From contig NC_049980.1 of NCBI RefSeq assembly GCF_000003815.2, positions 8,171,558 to 8,235,557 of the forward strand: 64,000 nucleotides of DNA, in the 5' to 3' direction. A program made the translations under genes and the position numbers. The number at the start of each line of letters is the position of its first letter. Positions within the stretch are counted from its first letter, which is position 1. The DNA is from Branchiostoma floridae (lineage: Eukaryota; Chordata; Leptocardii; Amphioxiformes; Branchiostomatidae). The notes below the pieces were generated by a model, which made no database searches, was not told the DNA's origin, and was given only the letters and a program-made list of their open reading frames with translations. Positions 1 through 11,017 of the stretch are shown piece after piece.

Positions 1-157
1 GCCGAATATGGCAAGGTGGAAAATTTGAATACCGGATTCGGACGTTAGAATTGCTGTTATTACGATCTTTTGCTAGAGGACACAACATTTTCTCAACTTC
101 TGGTGCATTTCGCATCAAATTTTTCTTTAAATCGAAATATGTGGGTATGACATAAAT

Positions 158-295
158 AAAATACAACACAGTGTATTCTGCATCACCCTTGGTCCCAGTC
201 CTCTCGTGGGTCGGATCACCCTCCGGCCTTCGGGCGATCCTTCCTGCGGTCGGGCTGGTACCTCGGGTGATACGGAATACACTGTGTTGTATTTT
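158..295. repeat. Foldback (MITE-like) inverted repeat
   Basis: The arms 158-188 and 265-295 are reverse complements over 31 bp with two mismatches; the arm core is aatacaacacagtgtattc. The loop is GC-rich and itself partly self-complementary. No target-site duplication is clear. The structure fits a small non-autonomous foldback element, but its family is not recognised. Confidence 0.7.
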
Positions 296-403
296 GTATG
301 TATGACAGTTGTTTTTTCAATTTTACCAAACCTATCAAAGACCATTTGATATCTAGTCTGATATCTAGCTTGTCTTTGGATTTCTTATGTTGTATCAAGC
401 TTA

Positions 404-769
404 GGCCATGTTAATTTGATTATATGGATGACATCAAGCATGTGAATAAAAAAGAGATTGGCCAAAAAACTTGCCTTCATTATGGGATCCAAGTGGTCAG
501 GAAGGTTAAACAAATGACTGAATACAGAGGGTATGGTATACCGAAGAATAGATTCTTTATTTTTGTTCTTTCACATCTTCTTCTTTGATTTTGGGATTCT
601 ATGACATTAGTAGCTGTTTTTTAGATGATTTTTTAAAGTCTATGGCATACATTTGCTCATTTTGAAGCAACTCTGTACAATTTACAGTATGGTCAAAAAC
701 ATTTCTTTGGAAACAGCCGAAAATTGATGCATACGCAGATGTCATCCATATAATCAAATCAACATGGCC
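404..769. mobile_element. PIF/Harbinger-type MITE, copy 1
   Basis: The ends are inverted repeats of about 30 bp starting GGCCATGTT (left 404-435, right 738-769). The element is flanked directly by TTA on both sides (401-403 and 770-772), a 3-bp duplication typical of PIF/Harbinger transposons. A second copy sharing the ends and internal stretches lies at 41533-41877, flanked by TAA on both sides. No transposase frame is present, so it is non-autonomous. Confidence 0.8.
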
Positions 770-886
770 TTAGTAGTTACCAGTCAGTAATGCTTTGGGT
801 CTATGGATGGCATGTAGTGTAAAACTTAGACTGTACTGTCATTATACACACATTTAGATAGAATAATCTATATGTTTTTCTTCCAG

Positions 887-1160
887 ATCAGCCCTGCATG
901 CAGTGAAGCCGGGTGGCTCCGTGGTGTATGCAACCTGTACACTGTCACTGAAGGAGAATGATGATGTTGTGGAGTCTGTCTTTGAACAATTCAGCAAGAA
1001 CAAGTCAAGAATAGATGTCATCAACTTAAGTTACCTCACTGAAAACTTCTGGAGGATTTTCAGATTTGACTCTTCAACAAGATGTGGACAGCTTGTGTTG
1101 CCCCATCTTGATGCCAACTGGGGTCCCATGTACTTTGCTAAACTGAAGAAAGTACACTAG
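887..1160 (+). CDS. NSUN4: NSUN4-like RNA cytosine-5 methyltransferase, last exon (5' partial)
   Basis: The exon opens after the acceptor at 885-886 with a split codon, then reads SALHAVKPGG and ends at a TAG at 1158-1160. The YATCTLS block matches the family motif whose TC cysteine takes part in catalysis on RNA. The C-terminus GQLVLPHLDANWGPMYFAK is the hallmark end of the NSUN3/NSUN4 branch. NSUN4 is a mitochondrial rRNA methyltransferase that also works with MTERF4 in ribosome assembly. I favour NSUN4 over NSUN3 because of the LPHLDANWGPMYF block, but the last residues (AKLKK) resemble NSUN3, and one exon cannot settle paralogy. Earlier exons are outside the window. Confidence 0.75.
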
Positions 1161-1220
1161 TAAATATGAGTTAAGTTAAGTAACCACATATATCTACCAT
1201 TTTTTGTATGTTATGTATTG

Positions 1221-1226
1221 AATAAA
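1221..1226 (+). terminator. Polyadenylation signal of the NSUN4-like gene
   Basis: A canonical AATAAA lies 61 bp after the stop codon, so the 3' UTR is very short. Minisatellite sequence starts immediately downstream. Confidence 0.6.
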
Positions 1227-1239
1227 GAATGTGTCTTCA

Positions 1240-1430
1240 GCACCAGGGACAGGTCTATTTGCCCGAGACTGTGTGGATGGTGTTCAACACTATAAAGGAC
1301 GATCTATTTGCCTATGTGTTGATAGTGTTTGGCACTTAGGGCAAGTACAATGTAAGTTTGCCTGTGTGGATTGTGTTCAGCGCTAAGGACAAGTACAATC
1401 TAAATTTGCCTGTGTGTGGATGGTGTTCAG
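1240..1430. repeat. Minisatellite, left part (diverged units)
   Basis: Several degenerate units of the form ttgcctgtgtggatggtgttcagc..aaggacaag. They match the cleaner ~43-bp units at 2596-2736. The array is interrupted at 1430/1431 (…gtgttcag) by the LINE fragment. Confidence 0.65.
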
Positions 1431-2595
1431 AAACGGTTGTGCTTGATGGAGAGCGTTCGGACCCTATGCCAGTGACCTCGGGCGTTCCCCAGGGTACAGT
1501 GCTGGGGCCCACCCTCTTCTTAGCATACATAAACGATCTCCCAGAACACGCTGCAAATGCAAAGGTGAGGTTTTCGCCGATGATTGCATTTTGCAGATGC
1601 CCATCCATGACAGCACTGATTGTAATAAGCTACAGGAAGACATAGACAACATCTGCCTCTGGGAACAAAGGTGGCTGATGGAGTTTAATCCATCTAAGTG
1701 TGAGGTTATGACCATACCATCGTCCAAAACACCCATCACCCACACATACAGCCTTCACAACCATCCACTAAACAAGGTAAGTACCACCAAATACCTTGGG
1801 GTCACCATCTCTTCCAACCTTACATGGGGCAGCCACGTCGACGCCATAACATCAAAGGCCAACAAAACACTGGGCATGCTCAGACGCTGCCTGCGGGTTG
1901 CCAGCACTGCGGCAAAGGAGAGGGCCTACAAGGCCCTGGTAAGACCCCACCTGGAGTTTGCCTGCAGTGTGTGGGATCCGCACACCCAAGATCAGGTGAG
2001 GAAGGTCGAGATGGTCCAGCGACGAGCGGCCCGGTATGTAACAAACAACTACCAACGAGACTCATGCTCTGTCACTGCTTTAATCAATCAACTGGGCTGG
2101 CAGTCCTTGCAATCCAGAAGGAAGAACGCCAGACTCATTACCATGTACAAAATCATCCATAACAACATCTCTGTCCCACATGCATCCAAACTGGTCCTGG
2201 CGACTCGATGCTCCCGCCGCACCAACCACGCTTTCAAGCTGCAGGCCATCGCGAGCAAATCCAACTTCTATAGGCTCTCGTTCTTCCCTCGTACCATCCA
2301 AGAGTGGAATGAACTTGAGCCTGGTGTGGCGGAGGCGGGGTCTCTCTCCCAGTTCAAAACTGAACTGGGGAGGGCCCTGCTGCATTGAGTCGCCCCCACA
2401 CGTCCTTGTATATATGTAAATAACACTGACCCACCGCACTCACTTGTCTTGTCCCTTGCACCCATCAGTTGTTTATGTCCTTTTGTGTTTTGCCTTTATT
2501 TTCCATGTGTTTTAAGGCACTATCACCCGTAACTAACAAAACATGCGCTCTGCTAGTAATCCCCGTCAAGGGGGCTGAGCAGTACAAAAGAAGAA
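1431..2595 (+). pseudogene. Decayed non-LTR retrotransposon fragment (jockey/CR1-like)
   Basis: The left part encodes the reverse-transcriptase motif [11 protein letters not shown] followed by INDLPEH. From 1591 to 2388 a second frame encodes the usual C-terminal tail (KYLGVTIS, RRAARYV, LGWQSLQ, FPRTIQEWNEL), ending in a stop at 2386-2388. The two parts are in different frames, and the single-base loss around 1568-1575 falls just before the catalytic FADD region, so the enzyme is dead. The 5' end is missing. A 3' UTR of about 200 bp follows, ending in an AAGAAGAAGG tail. A shorter copy of the same 3' end lies at 33557-33878. Confidence 0.85.
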
Positions 2596-2736
2596 GGTGT
2601 GCTTGCCTGTGGGTGGGTGGTGTTCAGCACCATGGACAGGTGTGCTTGCCTATGGGTGGGTGGTGTTCAGCACCATGGACAGGTGTGCTTGCCTGTGGGT
2701 GGGTGCTGTTCAGCACCATGGACAGGTGTGCTTGCC
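2596..2736. repeat. Minisatellite, right part (three ~43-bp units)
   Basis: Three near-identical units (gtgtgcttgcctgtgggtgg … ttcagcaccatggacag) directly follow the LINE tail. Two short copies of the ttcagcaccatggacagac core also occur at about 51338-51376 in a CIB2 intron, so the unit is dispersed. Confidence 0.85.
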
Positions 2737-5700
2737 TTAGGGTTGTTAACTGGCCAGTTTCAATATTAAGGACAGTTTTCCCACTAATGACTTTGCACAT
2801 CTTAAACCTCATATATGTTACTACTTATATTTCATAGTCATTATATGGTCAGATCCCCAGGTTTTCTTGGAGGATTATTCAAAGTTCACCCTATTCGGCC
2901 ACGTGTTTTACGATTTGAGCCACCTGCATGGTGTATATGTAAGTACATTTTTGTGGTGCAATTAACTTTCGTGAGCCACTGTCTATTTAAATTATAATTT
3001 TCTGTGTCTAAAATGACATACCATCTTTTGCCTCTGTGATTTTTATCTCCGCTTGAGGTACTGTAACCAAGTACATAAACGAGTTTAAAGCCTTTGGTTG
3101 CAGTACTTCAATAAGTTGTATGGTGGCGTCTCTATTCAACCGTGTCTCCAGCAAATGGTAACTGTAAGAGCGTCATAAACTAATATCTTTTATTGGTCTC
3201 GTTGTACACCTTTGGTTATGAGATCCATGCTCATCGATTTCCATCAGTTTTGAAAAAGAGACGACCCTGAAAATTGGTCCGAGGTATGGCCCCAAAACTA
3301 CGAACTTGTATGAAGAAAAGGAGACAACTGTATCTGGCTACCTAGCTGTACATTGATGACGCTGATGACGACGCTCTGCCTGCATTTAAGTGACAATGTA
3401 CAGTGTACATAGCTTTTAGATTTATCATTTACATGAACTGCAGTGTCATAAGTGCCTTCATTTGCCAGATGTTAAAAACTTAACCCCTATCAAAAATGAG
3501 ATTGCTCAAGACGACTTGTTTATTTACATGCATGGGCTCGTTCACAGTGAAGCTACAGGAAACCTCCCCATATTTAATTGTTCATTCTATGATATTCTAT
3601 TCTATGATATTTCCCTAGATCATGAGAAAAAAATGACAATGACCAATATACATGCGTTCTTTGTTTAAAGCAATTACAAACTACACTTTGTCACTCTCCG
3701 CAAGAGGCACTTTTCGCTAGCGCTGTTCGTGTACAACTACACCACTCAGAAGCTATGGCTGTGTACGTGTAGGACTTTGCGCGCGATTGCCTTTCACCAA
3801 TCTAACTTTTGAGATCAGTTGGACTGGCTAAAAGGGAATACCGCTAAAAGCACGTGTTCATGCAAGGGTTCAGTGTTTGGCTCGGAACGGAGTAATACAT
3901 GAATGAGACAACAAAGATCACAGGAAGAGTAACTACAATATATGTTGACAAGCTATAATTGTGGATCTGAATAAAGTCAAGTCAAATCAAGTCAAACATT
4001 TTAGAATGGTCTTTTAGAGTTTGCCCGCCCTCCTGAAAATCATAGCATCACCGGTTCCCTAACCACTTCTGAAACATCTTGAATCGCAATGTCAAGATTC
4101 ACTTAGAAATGTCTTAGATAATAAGGCTGATTTTCATCATTTAGATTCATCGATTTTGAAGATTGTAAGGGAGGCCAGTTTTCACGGTAGGGCCAGATAT
4201 TTGTGAAGGACCATAGGAATCAGTCCGGGCCCTCCTTAAAAATAGCTGTATCGTTTTGCAACCAGAGTCAAAGAACGTTATTTGCGTTTGGCAGGCTTCA
4301 CTCTCTGAATTGTAGCTAGTTTACAATTCTTAAAAACTAACTTCCCTATAGTGTTATTAAGTTGAGAGGAATAACCAGAAAATTATTATACAACCACACT
4401 AAAATCTCAACGCTAAGACTCAAGGAGAGATACACGAGTTATAAAACTCATTGTCATCTCATAAACATATCTATAGATCCCTTCATCTGGAAGAAGTTGT
4501 TGGGAGGAACAATTTTCATAGGTAGACCAAATATCTTAGAAGAGCCATAGAGTCTACCTGCCCTATTAAAAAGGCCGTATCGTTCCACAACCATTTCTGA
4601 AACATGTTAAAGTCCTTTTCTGCTTTCTAACAAAGCGAGTAATATATAAGTTAAAGGAATTGGAACGCTGGTCTGAGCTATTCTCTCCTCTCTTGTCCAG
4701 GTTAGATTATCACGCGGTGTCCTGGGTACGAGACTTGGAAATTTCCAAGATGGTGGACAATCAAAACACACCGACGTTGCGTTGTTTTGAGAATCGCATT
4801 AATTTGCTCGTTATAGCTTCAAAATTGGATACCACTTGCAGTCGAGGAAGGCGGCACTTGTTGTGGATTATAAGATATATCTGGGTTTCCTTTTAATTGA
4901 ATTCTGGTACCGTGACCAGGAATATTTTTCGTCACTTGAACAAGAATCGTGTGCCCTGAGGGCACAGCTGGCCGCCAGGTGCTACACAAATGTCTGAGGT
5001 GGGTGTCTTCCTTGTTGTAATTTTGGTTAAACATCAATGAAATTATCTACGTCAATTCAGACAAAAAAAATCAGCATTTCAAAATATGATAAAAAGACAC
5101 GTAGCTATTCAGTTTAAGTCACTACTATGTATGTTTTTGTGAAGTTTCATTAATGATCATCGTATTGCAAGCCAAGAGAAACATCTTTTAGCATTTTCGT
5201 CTTAAATGAGCACAGCCTTATAAATATAATCATTAATCGCGTCGTCATGAATTTATACTAATTTGCATAGATTATCTTTAATCGATGACGTACAACCGAA
5301 AACAACGTCTCAAATTCAATCAAATACTGAACAAAACCCTCTGTGAGGGTATTACGTTCAGGTGAGGTTCAGGTTCCGTGCGGCCGGTGGCGTGAGATGG
5401 AGATATAACAGAAAATAAAGTGCAGCAAACAAAACCGAAAAAAAGATTTGTACGTGGCTATATACAAGGCCGTAGATATCACCGACTTACATCTGGGAGA
5501 TGGGGTGGCCCATGTGTTGAACCAAACCAAACTTGAAACTAGTAATTGTGATGATACAGTGACAATGTGTGTTGGTAGCTTGTTCCAGTCACTTACTGTT
5601 GTTAGAAAATAACTGGTTCTGTATGTTTTAGTACGGCAAGAGAGTGCGTTAAAGCGGATAGCGTGTCCTCTAGTGGGGGTTGTGTTCCTAGTGATGTATC

Positions 5701-5907
5701 GATGTTTGGGTATAGATACTTGTCCTGTGTGTCGGTAATCCGCATTGAAGGTTCCGGTTCGAAATTATCCGTGAAAATAAGACGCAAATGATAAGTCACC
5801 ACCTTAGTTTTGACTCTGAATTTTTCGACTACCACTAAAGCAGTGTATGATCTTTTTTGTTTCCCAAAAAAACCCGTTCTTCGTAGCGTTTTTCAATGGC
5901 ACAGAAT
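2737..5907. other. Intergenic, no gene recognised
   Basis: Open frames here are short, lack homology that I recognise, and show no convincing splice-flanked exon structure. The sequence is AT-rich with scattered low-complexity runs. I see no RNA gene. Confidence 0.5.
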
Positions 5908-5943
5908 CTGAAACAAAATGTGCGTTACTTTTTTCACTTGAAT
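5908..5943. repeat. Isolated satellite edge fragment
   Basis: The stretch aaaatgtgcgttactttttt and the following cacttgaat match the junction part of the satellite unit that begins at 6807, about 0.9 kb away across a gap. It is either a relic of a longer array or the source unit. Confidence 0.55.
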
Positions 5944-6806
5944 TTAACGGTGCACACCCAAGTTTATTTGGGGTCTCAAATTGGGGCTGCGCACCCTCAA
6001 GTCGAGAGGCCGTCTCTTGATGAAAATAAATCTAAAGCAGAAAAGCCGTGTATGGGAATAAAGGGTATCACATCAGCTTTACGAACAGCCGGGTTTCAGT
6101 TTCTTCAGTCTCTCTACTTTTCGTAATTCTTTGGGGGAGGAAAGTTTTTTTACGTAAAAAAATATGCAAAAAAAAGGGGAATTTCGACGTGGAAATAAAC
6201 CCATCGCCTATAATTTAGTCATGAAAATAACTGATATTGTCGGAAAGAGAATACACCTAGAAGTAATCAAGCAAAAAAAATCGTAACACTGAGATTTTTA
6301 CAATAACCCTACGCGCAAGGCATAACAACACGGCTCACAGAACGCATATATAGACGGTGAATCTGGGTCAACGGGCGAATCACTTCCAACGCGTAGAAAT
6401 ACAAGTAAGTGAAACTCGGGCCCATAACCAATTTGCAACAAAACCACATCACTTGTTAGTAACGCCATGCCAGTATCAACTATCTGGAAGCAANNNNNNN
6501 NNNNNNNNNNNNNNNNNNNNNNNNNNNNNNNNNNNNNNNNNNNNNNNNNNNNNNNNNNNNNNNNNNNNNNNNNNNNNNNNNNNNNNNNNNNNNNNNNNNN
6601 NNNNNNNNNNNNNNNNNNNNNNNNNNNNNNNNNNNNNNNNNNNNNNNNNNNNNNNNNNNNNNNNNNNNNNNNNNNNNNNNNNNNNNNNNNNNNNNNNNNN
6701 NNNNNNNNNNNNNNNNNNNNNNNNNNNNNNNNNNNNNNNNNNNNNNNNNNNNNNNNNNNNNNNNNNNNNNNNNNNNNNNNNNNNNNNNNNNNNNNNNNNN
6801 NNNNNN

Positions 6807-9705
6807 CATAGTAAAACCGGTAACGAGTAGGAAGAAAGCAATTGGAGTACTAAAAATTACTTCCTTACTTTTCTACAAGGCTCGAAAGCGAATGAAGTTT
6901 CGGCTTCGGGGAAACCGCTAAGCGAACCCTTCGGTAACCGCAAAGTGACCTCATACGGTGGAACTTCCAGAATCTTCAATAAAATGTGCGTTACTTTTGT
7001 CACTTGAATGTCATAGTAAAACCGGTCACGAGTAGGAAGAAAGCAATTTGAGTACTAAAAATTACTTCCTTACTTTTCTACGAGGGTCGAAAGCGAATGA
7101 AGTTTCGGCTTCGGGAAACCACTAAGCGAACCCTTCGGTAACCGCAAAGTGACCTCATACGGCGGAACTTCCAGAATCTTCAATAAAATGTGCGTTACTT
7201 TTGTCACTTGAATGTCATAGTAAAACCGGTAACGAGTAGGCAGAAAGCAATTTGAGTACTAAAAATTACTTCCTTACTTTTCTACAAGGCTCGAAAGCGA
7301 ATGAAGTTTCGGCTTCGGGGAAACCGCTAAGCGAACCCTTCGGTAACCGCAAAGTGACCTCATACGGTGGAACTTCCAGAATCTTCAATAAAATGTGCGT
7401 TACTTTTGTCACTTGAATGTCATAGTAAAACCGGTCACGAGTAGGAAGAAAGCAATTTGAGTACTAAAAATTACTTCCTTACTTTTCTACGAGGGTCGAA
7501 AGCGAATGAAGTTTCGGCTTCGGGAAACCACTAAGCGAACCCTTCGGTAACCGCAAAGTGACCTCATACGGCGGAACTTCCAGAATCTTCAATAAAACGT
7601 GCGTTACTTTTGTCACTTGAATGTCATAGTAAAACCGGTAACGAGTAGGAAGAAAGCAATTTGAGTACTAAAAATTACTTCCTTNNNNNNNNNNNNNNNN
7701 NNNNNNNNNNNNNNNNNNNNNNNNNNNNNNNNNNNNNNNNNNNNNNNNNNNNNNNNNNNNNNNNNNNNNNNNNNNNNNNNNNNNNNNNNNNNNNNNNNNN
7801 NNNNNNNNNNNNNNNNNNNNNNNNNNNNNNNNNNNNNNNNNNNNNNNNNNNNNNNNNNNNNNNNNNNNNNNNNNNNNNNNNNNNNNNNNNNNNNNNNNNN
7901 NNNNNNNNNNNNNNNNNNNNNNNNNNNNNNNNNNNNNNNNNNNNNNNNNNNNNNNNNNNNNNNNNNNNNNNNNNNNNNNNNNNNNNNNNNNNNNNNNNNN
8001 NNNNNNNNNNNNNNNNNNNNNNNNNNNNNNNNNNNNNNNNNNNNNNNNNNNNNNNNNNNNNNNNNNNNNNNNNNNNNNNNNNNNNNNNNNNNNNNNNNNN
8101 NNNNNNNNNNNNNNNNNNNNNNNNNNNNNNNNNNNNNNNNNNNNNNNNNNNNNNNNNNNNNNNNNNNNNNNNNNNNNNNNNNNNNNNNNNNNNNNNNNNN
8201 NNNNNNNNNNNNNNNNNNNNNNNNNNNNNNNNNNNNNNNNNNNNNNNNNNNNNNNNNNNNNNNNNNNNNNNNNNNNNNNNNNNNNNNNNNNNNNNNNNNN
8301 NNNNNNNNNNNNNNNNNNNNNNNNNNNNNNNNNNNNNNNNNNNNNNNNNNNNNNNNNNNNNNNNNNNNNNNNNNNNNNNNNNNNNNNNNNNNNNNNNNNN
8401 NNNNNNNNNNNNNNNNNNNNNNNNNNNNNNNNNNNNNNNNNNNNAGTAAAACCGGTAACGAGTAGGAAGAAGCAATTTGAGTACTAAAAATTACTTCCTT
8501 ACTTTTCTACAAGGCTCGAAAGCGAATGAAGTTTCGGCTTCGGGAAACCGCTAAGCGAACCCTTCGGTAACCGCAAAGTGATCCCATACGGTGGAACTTC
8601 CAGAATCTTCAATAAAATGTGCGTTACTTTTGTCACTTGAATGTCATAGTAAAACCGGTAACGAGTAGGAAGAAAGCAATTTGAGTACTAAAAATTACTT
8701 CCTTACTTTTCTACAAGGCTCGAAAGCGAATGAAGTTTCGCCTTGGGGAAACCACTAAGGGAACCCTTCGGTAACCGCAAAGTGACCCCATACGGTGGAA
8801 CTCCCAGAATCTTCAATAAAATGTGCGTTACTTTTGTCACTTGAATGTCATAGTAAAACCGGTAACGAGTAGGAAGAAAGCAATTTGAGTACTAAAAATT
8901 ACTTCCTTACTTTTCTACAAGGCTCGAAAGCGAATGAAGTTTCGGCTTCGGGAAACCGCTAAGCGAACCCTTCGGTAACCGCAAAGTGATCCCATACGGT
9001 GGAACTTCCAGAATCTTCAATAAAATGTACGTTAATTTTGTCACTTGACGTTCATTGTAAAACGCGTAAGGACTAGGCAAAAAGTAATTTGAGTACTGAA
9101 AATTACTTCCTTACTTTTCTACAAGGCTCGAAAGCGAATGAAGTTTCGCCTTCGGGAAACCACTAAACGAACTCTTCGGTAACCGCAAAGTGAGCATAGG
9201 AGGCTCCCCGATTTACTATGATTTACCTGCGATTGACGCAAATACGCTCTAATGACCTCATCGTACGATGCACTACGATCCTTGTGACCACGGCTTCATA
9301 TATTTAAACCATTGCTTCCGATTCTTCCCCGACTTACGACGTACTGCGCTTATGCCGCGCATAAAACCTCCATCGCAGTCAATCGTACGATTCTTGTGAC
9401 CGGGGCTTAAGGTGGAACTTCCAGAATCTTAAAGAAAGTGTGCGTTACTTTTGACACTTGAATGTCATAGTAAAACCAGTAACGAGTAGGCAGAAAGCAA
9501 TTTGAGTACTAAAAATTACTTCCTTACTTTTCTACAAAGCTCGAAAGCGAATGAAGTTTCGCCTTGGGGAAACCGCTAAGCGAACCCTTCGGTAACCGCA
9601 AAGTGACCCCATACGGTGGAACTTCCAGAATCTTAAAGAAAGTGTGCGTTACTTTTGACACTTGAATTTTAAAGTAAAACCCGTAACGAGAAGGCAGAAA
9701 GCAAC
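6807..9705. repeat. Satellite array, ~204/205-bp unit
   Basis: Units start (catagtaaaaccggt) at 6807, 7012, 7216, 7421, 7625, then after the gap at about 8441, 8645, 8849, 9053 and 9466. Left of the gap two variants alternate: type A (205 bp; ccggtaacg, aaggctcg, tacggtgg) and type B (204 bp; ccggtcacg, gagggtcg, tacggcgg), giving a ~409-bp higher-order dimer. Right of the gap all units are A-like and diverge towards the edge. The assembler left 313- and 760-bp gaps beside and inside the array, as expected for a collapsed repeat. No function can be read from the sequence. Confidence 0.95.
9194..9411. mobile_element. MITE fragment inserted in a satellite unit
   Basis: A satellite unit is interrupted after gcaaagtga and resumes at ggtggaacttccag. 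The inserted ~218 bp ends with aatcgtacgattcttgtgac followed by cggggctta. The reverse complement of this end matches the start of the element at 14090 (agccctggtcacaaagcg..tacgatt). The left end does not show the terminal repeat, so this copy is truncated or rearranged. Confidence 0.65.
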
Positions 9706-10378
9706 AGTGAATTTAGTTGTACGTGGCGCATTTTGCAGATGTTTAGCTACTTTCTCCTCCAAACTATTAGTACACATCTTGGCCGTCCTGTTGAATTGGG
9801 AATAGCACCNNNNNNNNNNNNNNNNNNNNNNNNNNNNNNNNNNNNNNNNNNNNNNNNNNNNNNNNNNNNNNNNNNNNNNNNNNNNNNNNNNNNNNNNNNN
9901 NNNNNNNNNNNNNNNNNNNNNNNNNNNNNNNNNNNNNNNNNNNNNNNNNNNNNNNNNNNNNNNNNNNNNNNNNNNNNNNNNNNNNNNNNNNNNNNNNNNN
10001 NNNNNNNNNNNNNNNNNNNNNNNNNNNNNNNNNNNNNNNNNNNNNNNNNNNNNNNNNNNNNNNNNNNNNNNNNNNNNNNNNNNNNNNNNNNNNNNNNNNN
10101 NNNNNNNNNNNNNNNNNNNNNNNNNNNNNNNNNNNNNNNNNNNNNNNNNNNNNNNNNNNNNNNNNNNNNNNNNNNNNNNNNNNNNNNNNNNNNNNNNNNN
10201 NNNNNNNNNNNNNNNNNNNNNNNNNNNNNNNNNNNNNNNNNNNNNNNNNNNNNNNNNNNNNNNNNNNNNNNNNNNNNNNNNNNNNNNNNNNNNNNNNNNN
10301 NNNNNNNNNNNNNNNNNNNNNNNNNNNNNNNNNNNNNNNNNNNNNNNNNNNNNNNNNNNNNNNNNNNNNNNNNNNNNN

Positions 10379-11017
10379 AGTTCTTTACTCATACATTTAT
10401 AACCTTTCAAGGATAGTATCAAAAGAAAACTACAAACAATGATTAAGCAACTTGAACATTTTAATAACGATTTGCTGACTGCAACATTACATGAAAGTGC
10501 ATGTACAATAGCCAGTACAGTATGACATCCTTTACATGATGGGAGATATCATCTTGTAGTAACAACGCAAAAATGCATCAGAAGGTTTGCTTACTGATTA
10601 TGCAGGTATTAAAAAGTACAGTGGTTCATTTCACTGTAACAACATATCTCTAATGGGAAACATTGATAATGTCAGACAGTGTTGAAAATCAATAAAATTA
10701 AATGTAATAAATGTTCTACACTTAAGTAAACAGCACCATAAGCTTTAAAATACTCCACAAGATTTTAAACTCCTCTTCAATACTTTACATACATACATCA
10801 TTCTTGTCATAAAAAGGTGTTACTCCTATCATCTACTCTTGGTCAAGTAATCAGTCACACTTTTCAAGAGATCCTTAGAGTTATAATGCTAAAATTGCTA
10901 CTCAAACTTTAGGTGGTATGGTTGATGTTTAATGGTTGTATCCATATTTCCTTGCCTTGGCAGTGATCATGAAAGTTTTTATACACTTGTTGGTCACATG
11001 ATTATGCTAAAGACTGA
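10379..11017 (-). other. Probable TP53BP1 3' untranslated region
   Basis: AT-rich sequence directly downstream of the TP53BP1 stop codon. No coding homology is seen. I could not find a convincing minus-strand AATAAA signal before the gap that ends at 10378, so the 3' end of the mRNA is not defined. Confidence 0.4.

Larger units (their letters stand above)
1..886 (+). other. Intron of the NSUN4-like gene (partial)
   Basis: No coding sequence is seen before the splice acceptor that ends at 886 (tttttcttccag). The stretch carries a foldback repeat (158-295) and a 366-bp inverted-repeat element (404-769). The upstream exons of the gene would lie left of the window. Confidence 0.7.

Noticed and set aside
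1824..2439. Several open frames on both strands over the LINE region
   Set aside because: They are other-frame readings of the LINE C-terminal coding part; only the 1591-2388 frame matches the family.
2469..2837. A 122-codon open frame on + with VGGVQHHGQVCLPMGG-type repeats
   Set aside because: It is only the translation of the ~43-bp minisatellite, not multiple of three in phase by selection; no homology.
8441..9190. CRISPR-like regularity in the satellite
   Set aside because: The whole 204-205-bp unit repeats with no variable spacers, and the genome is eukaryotic.
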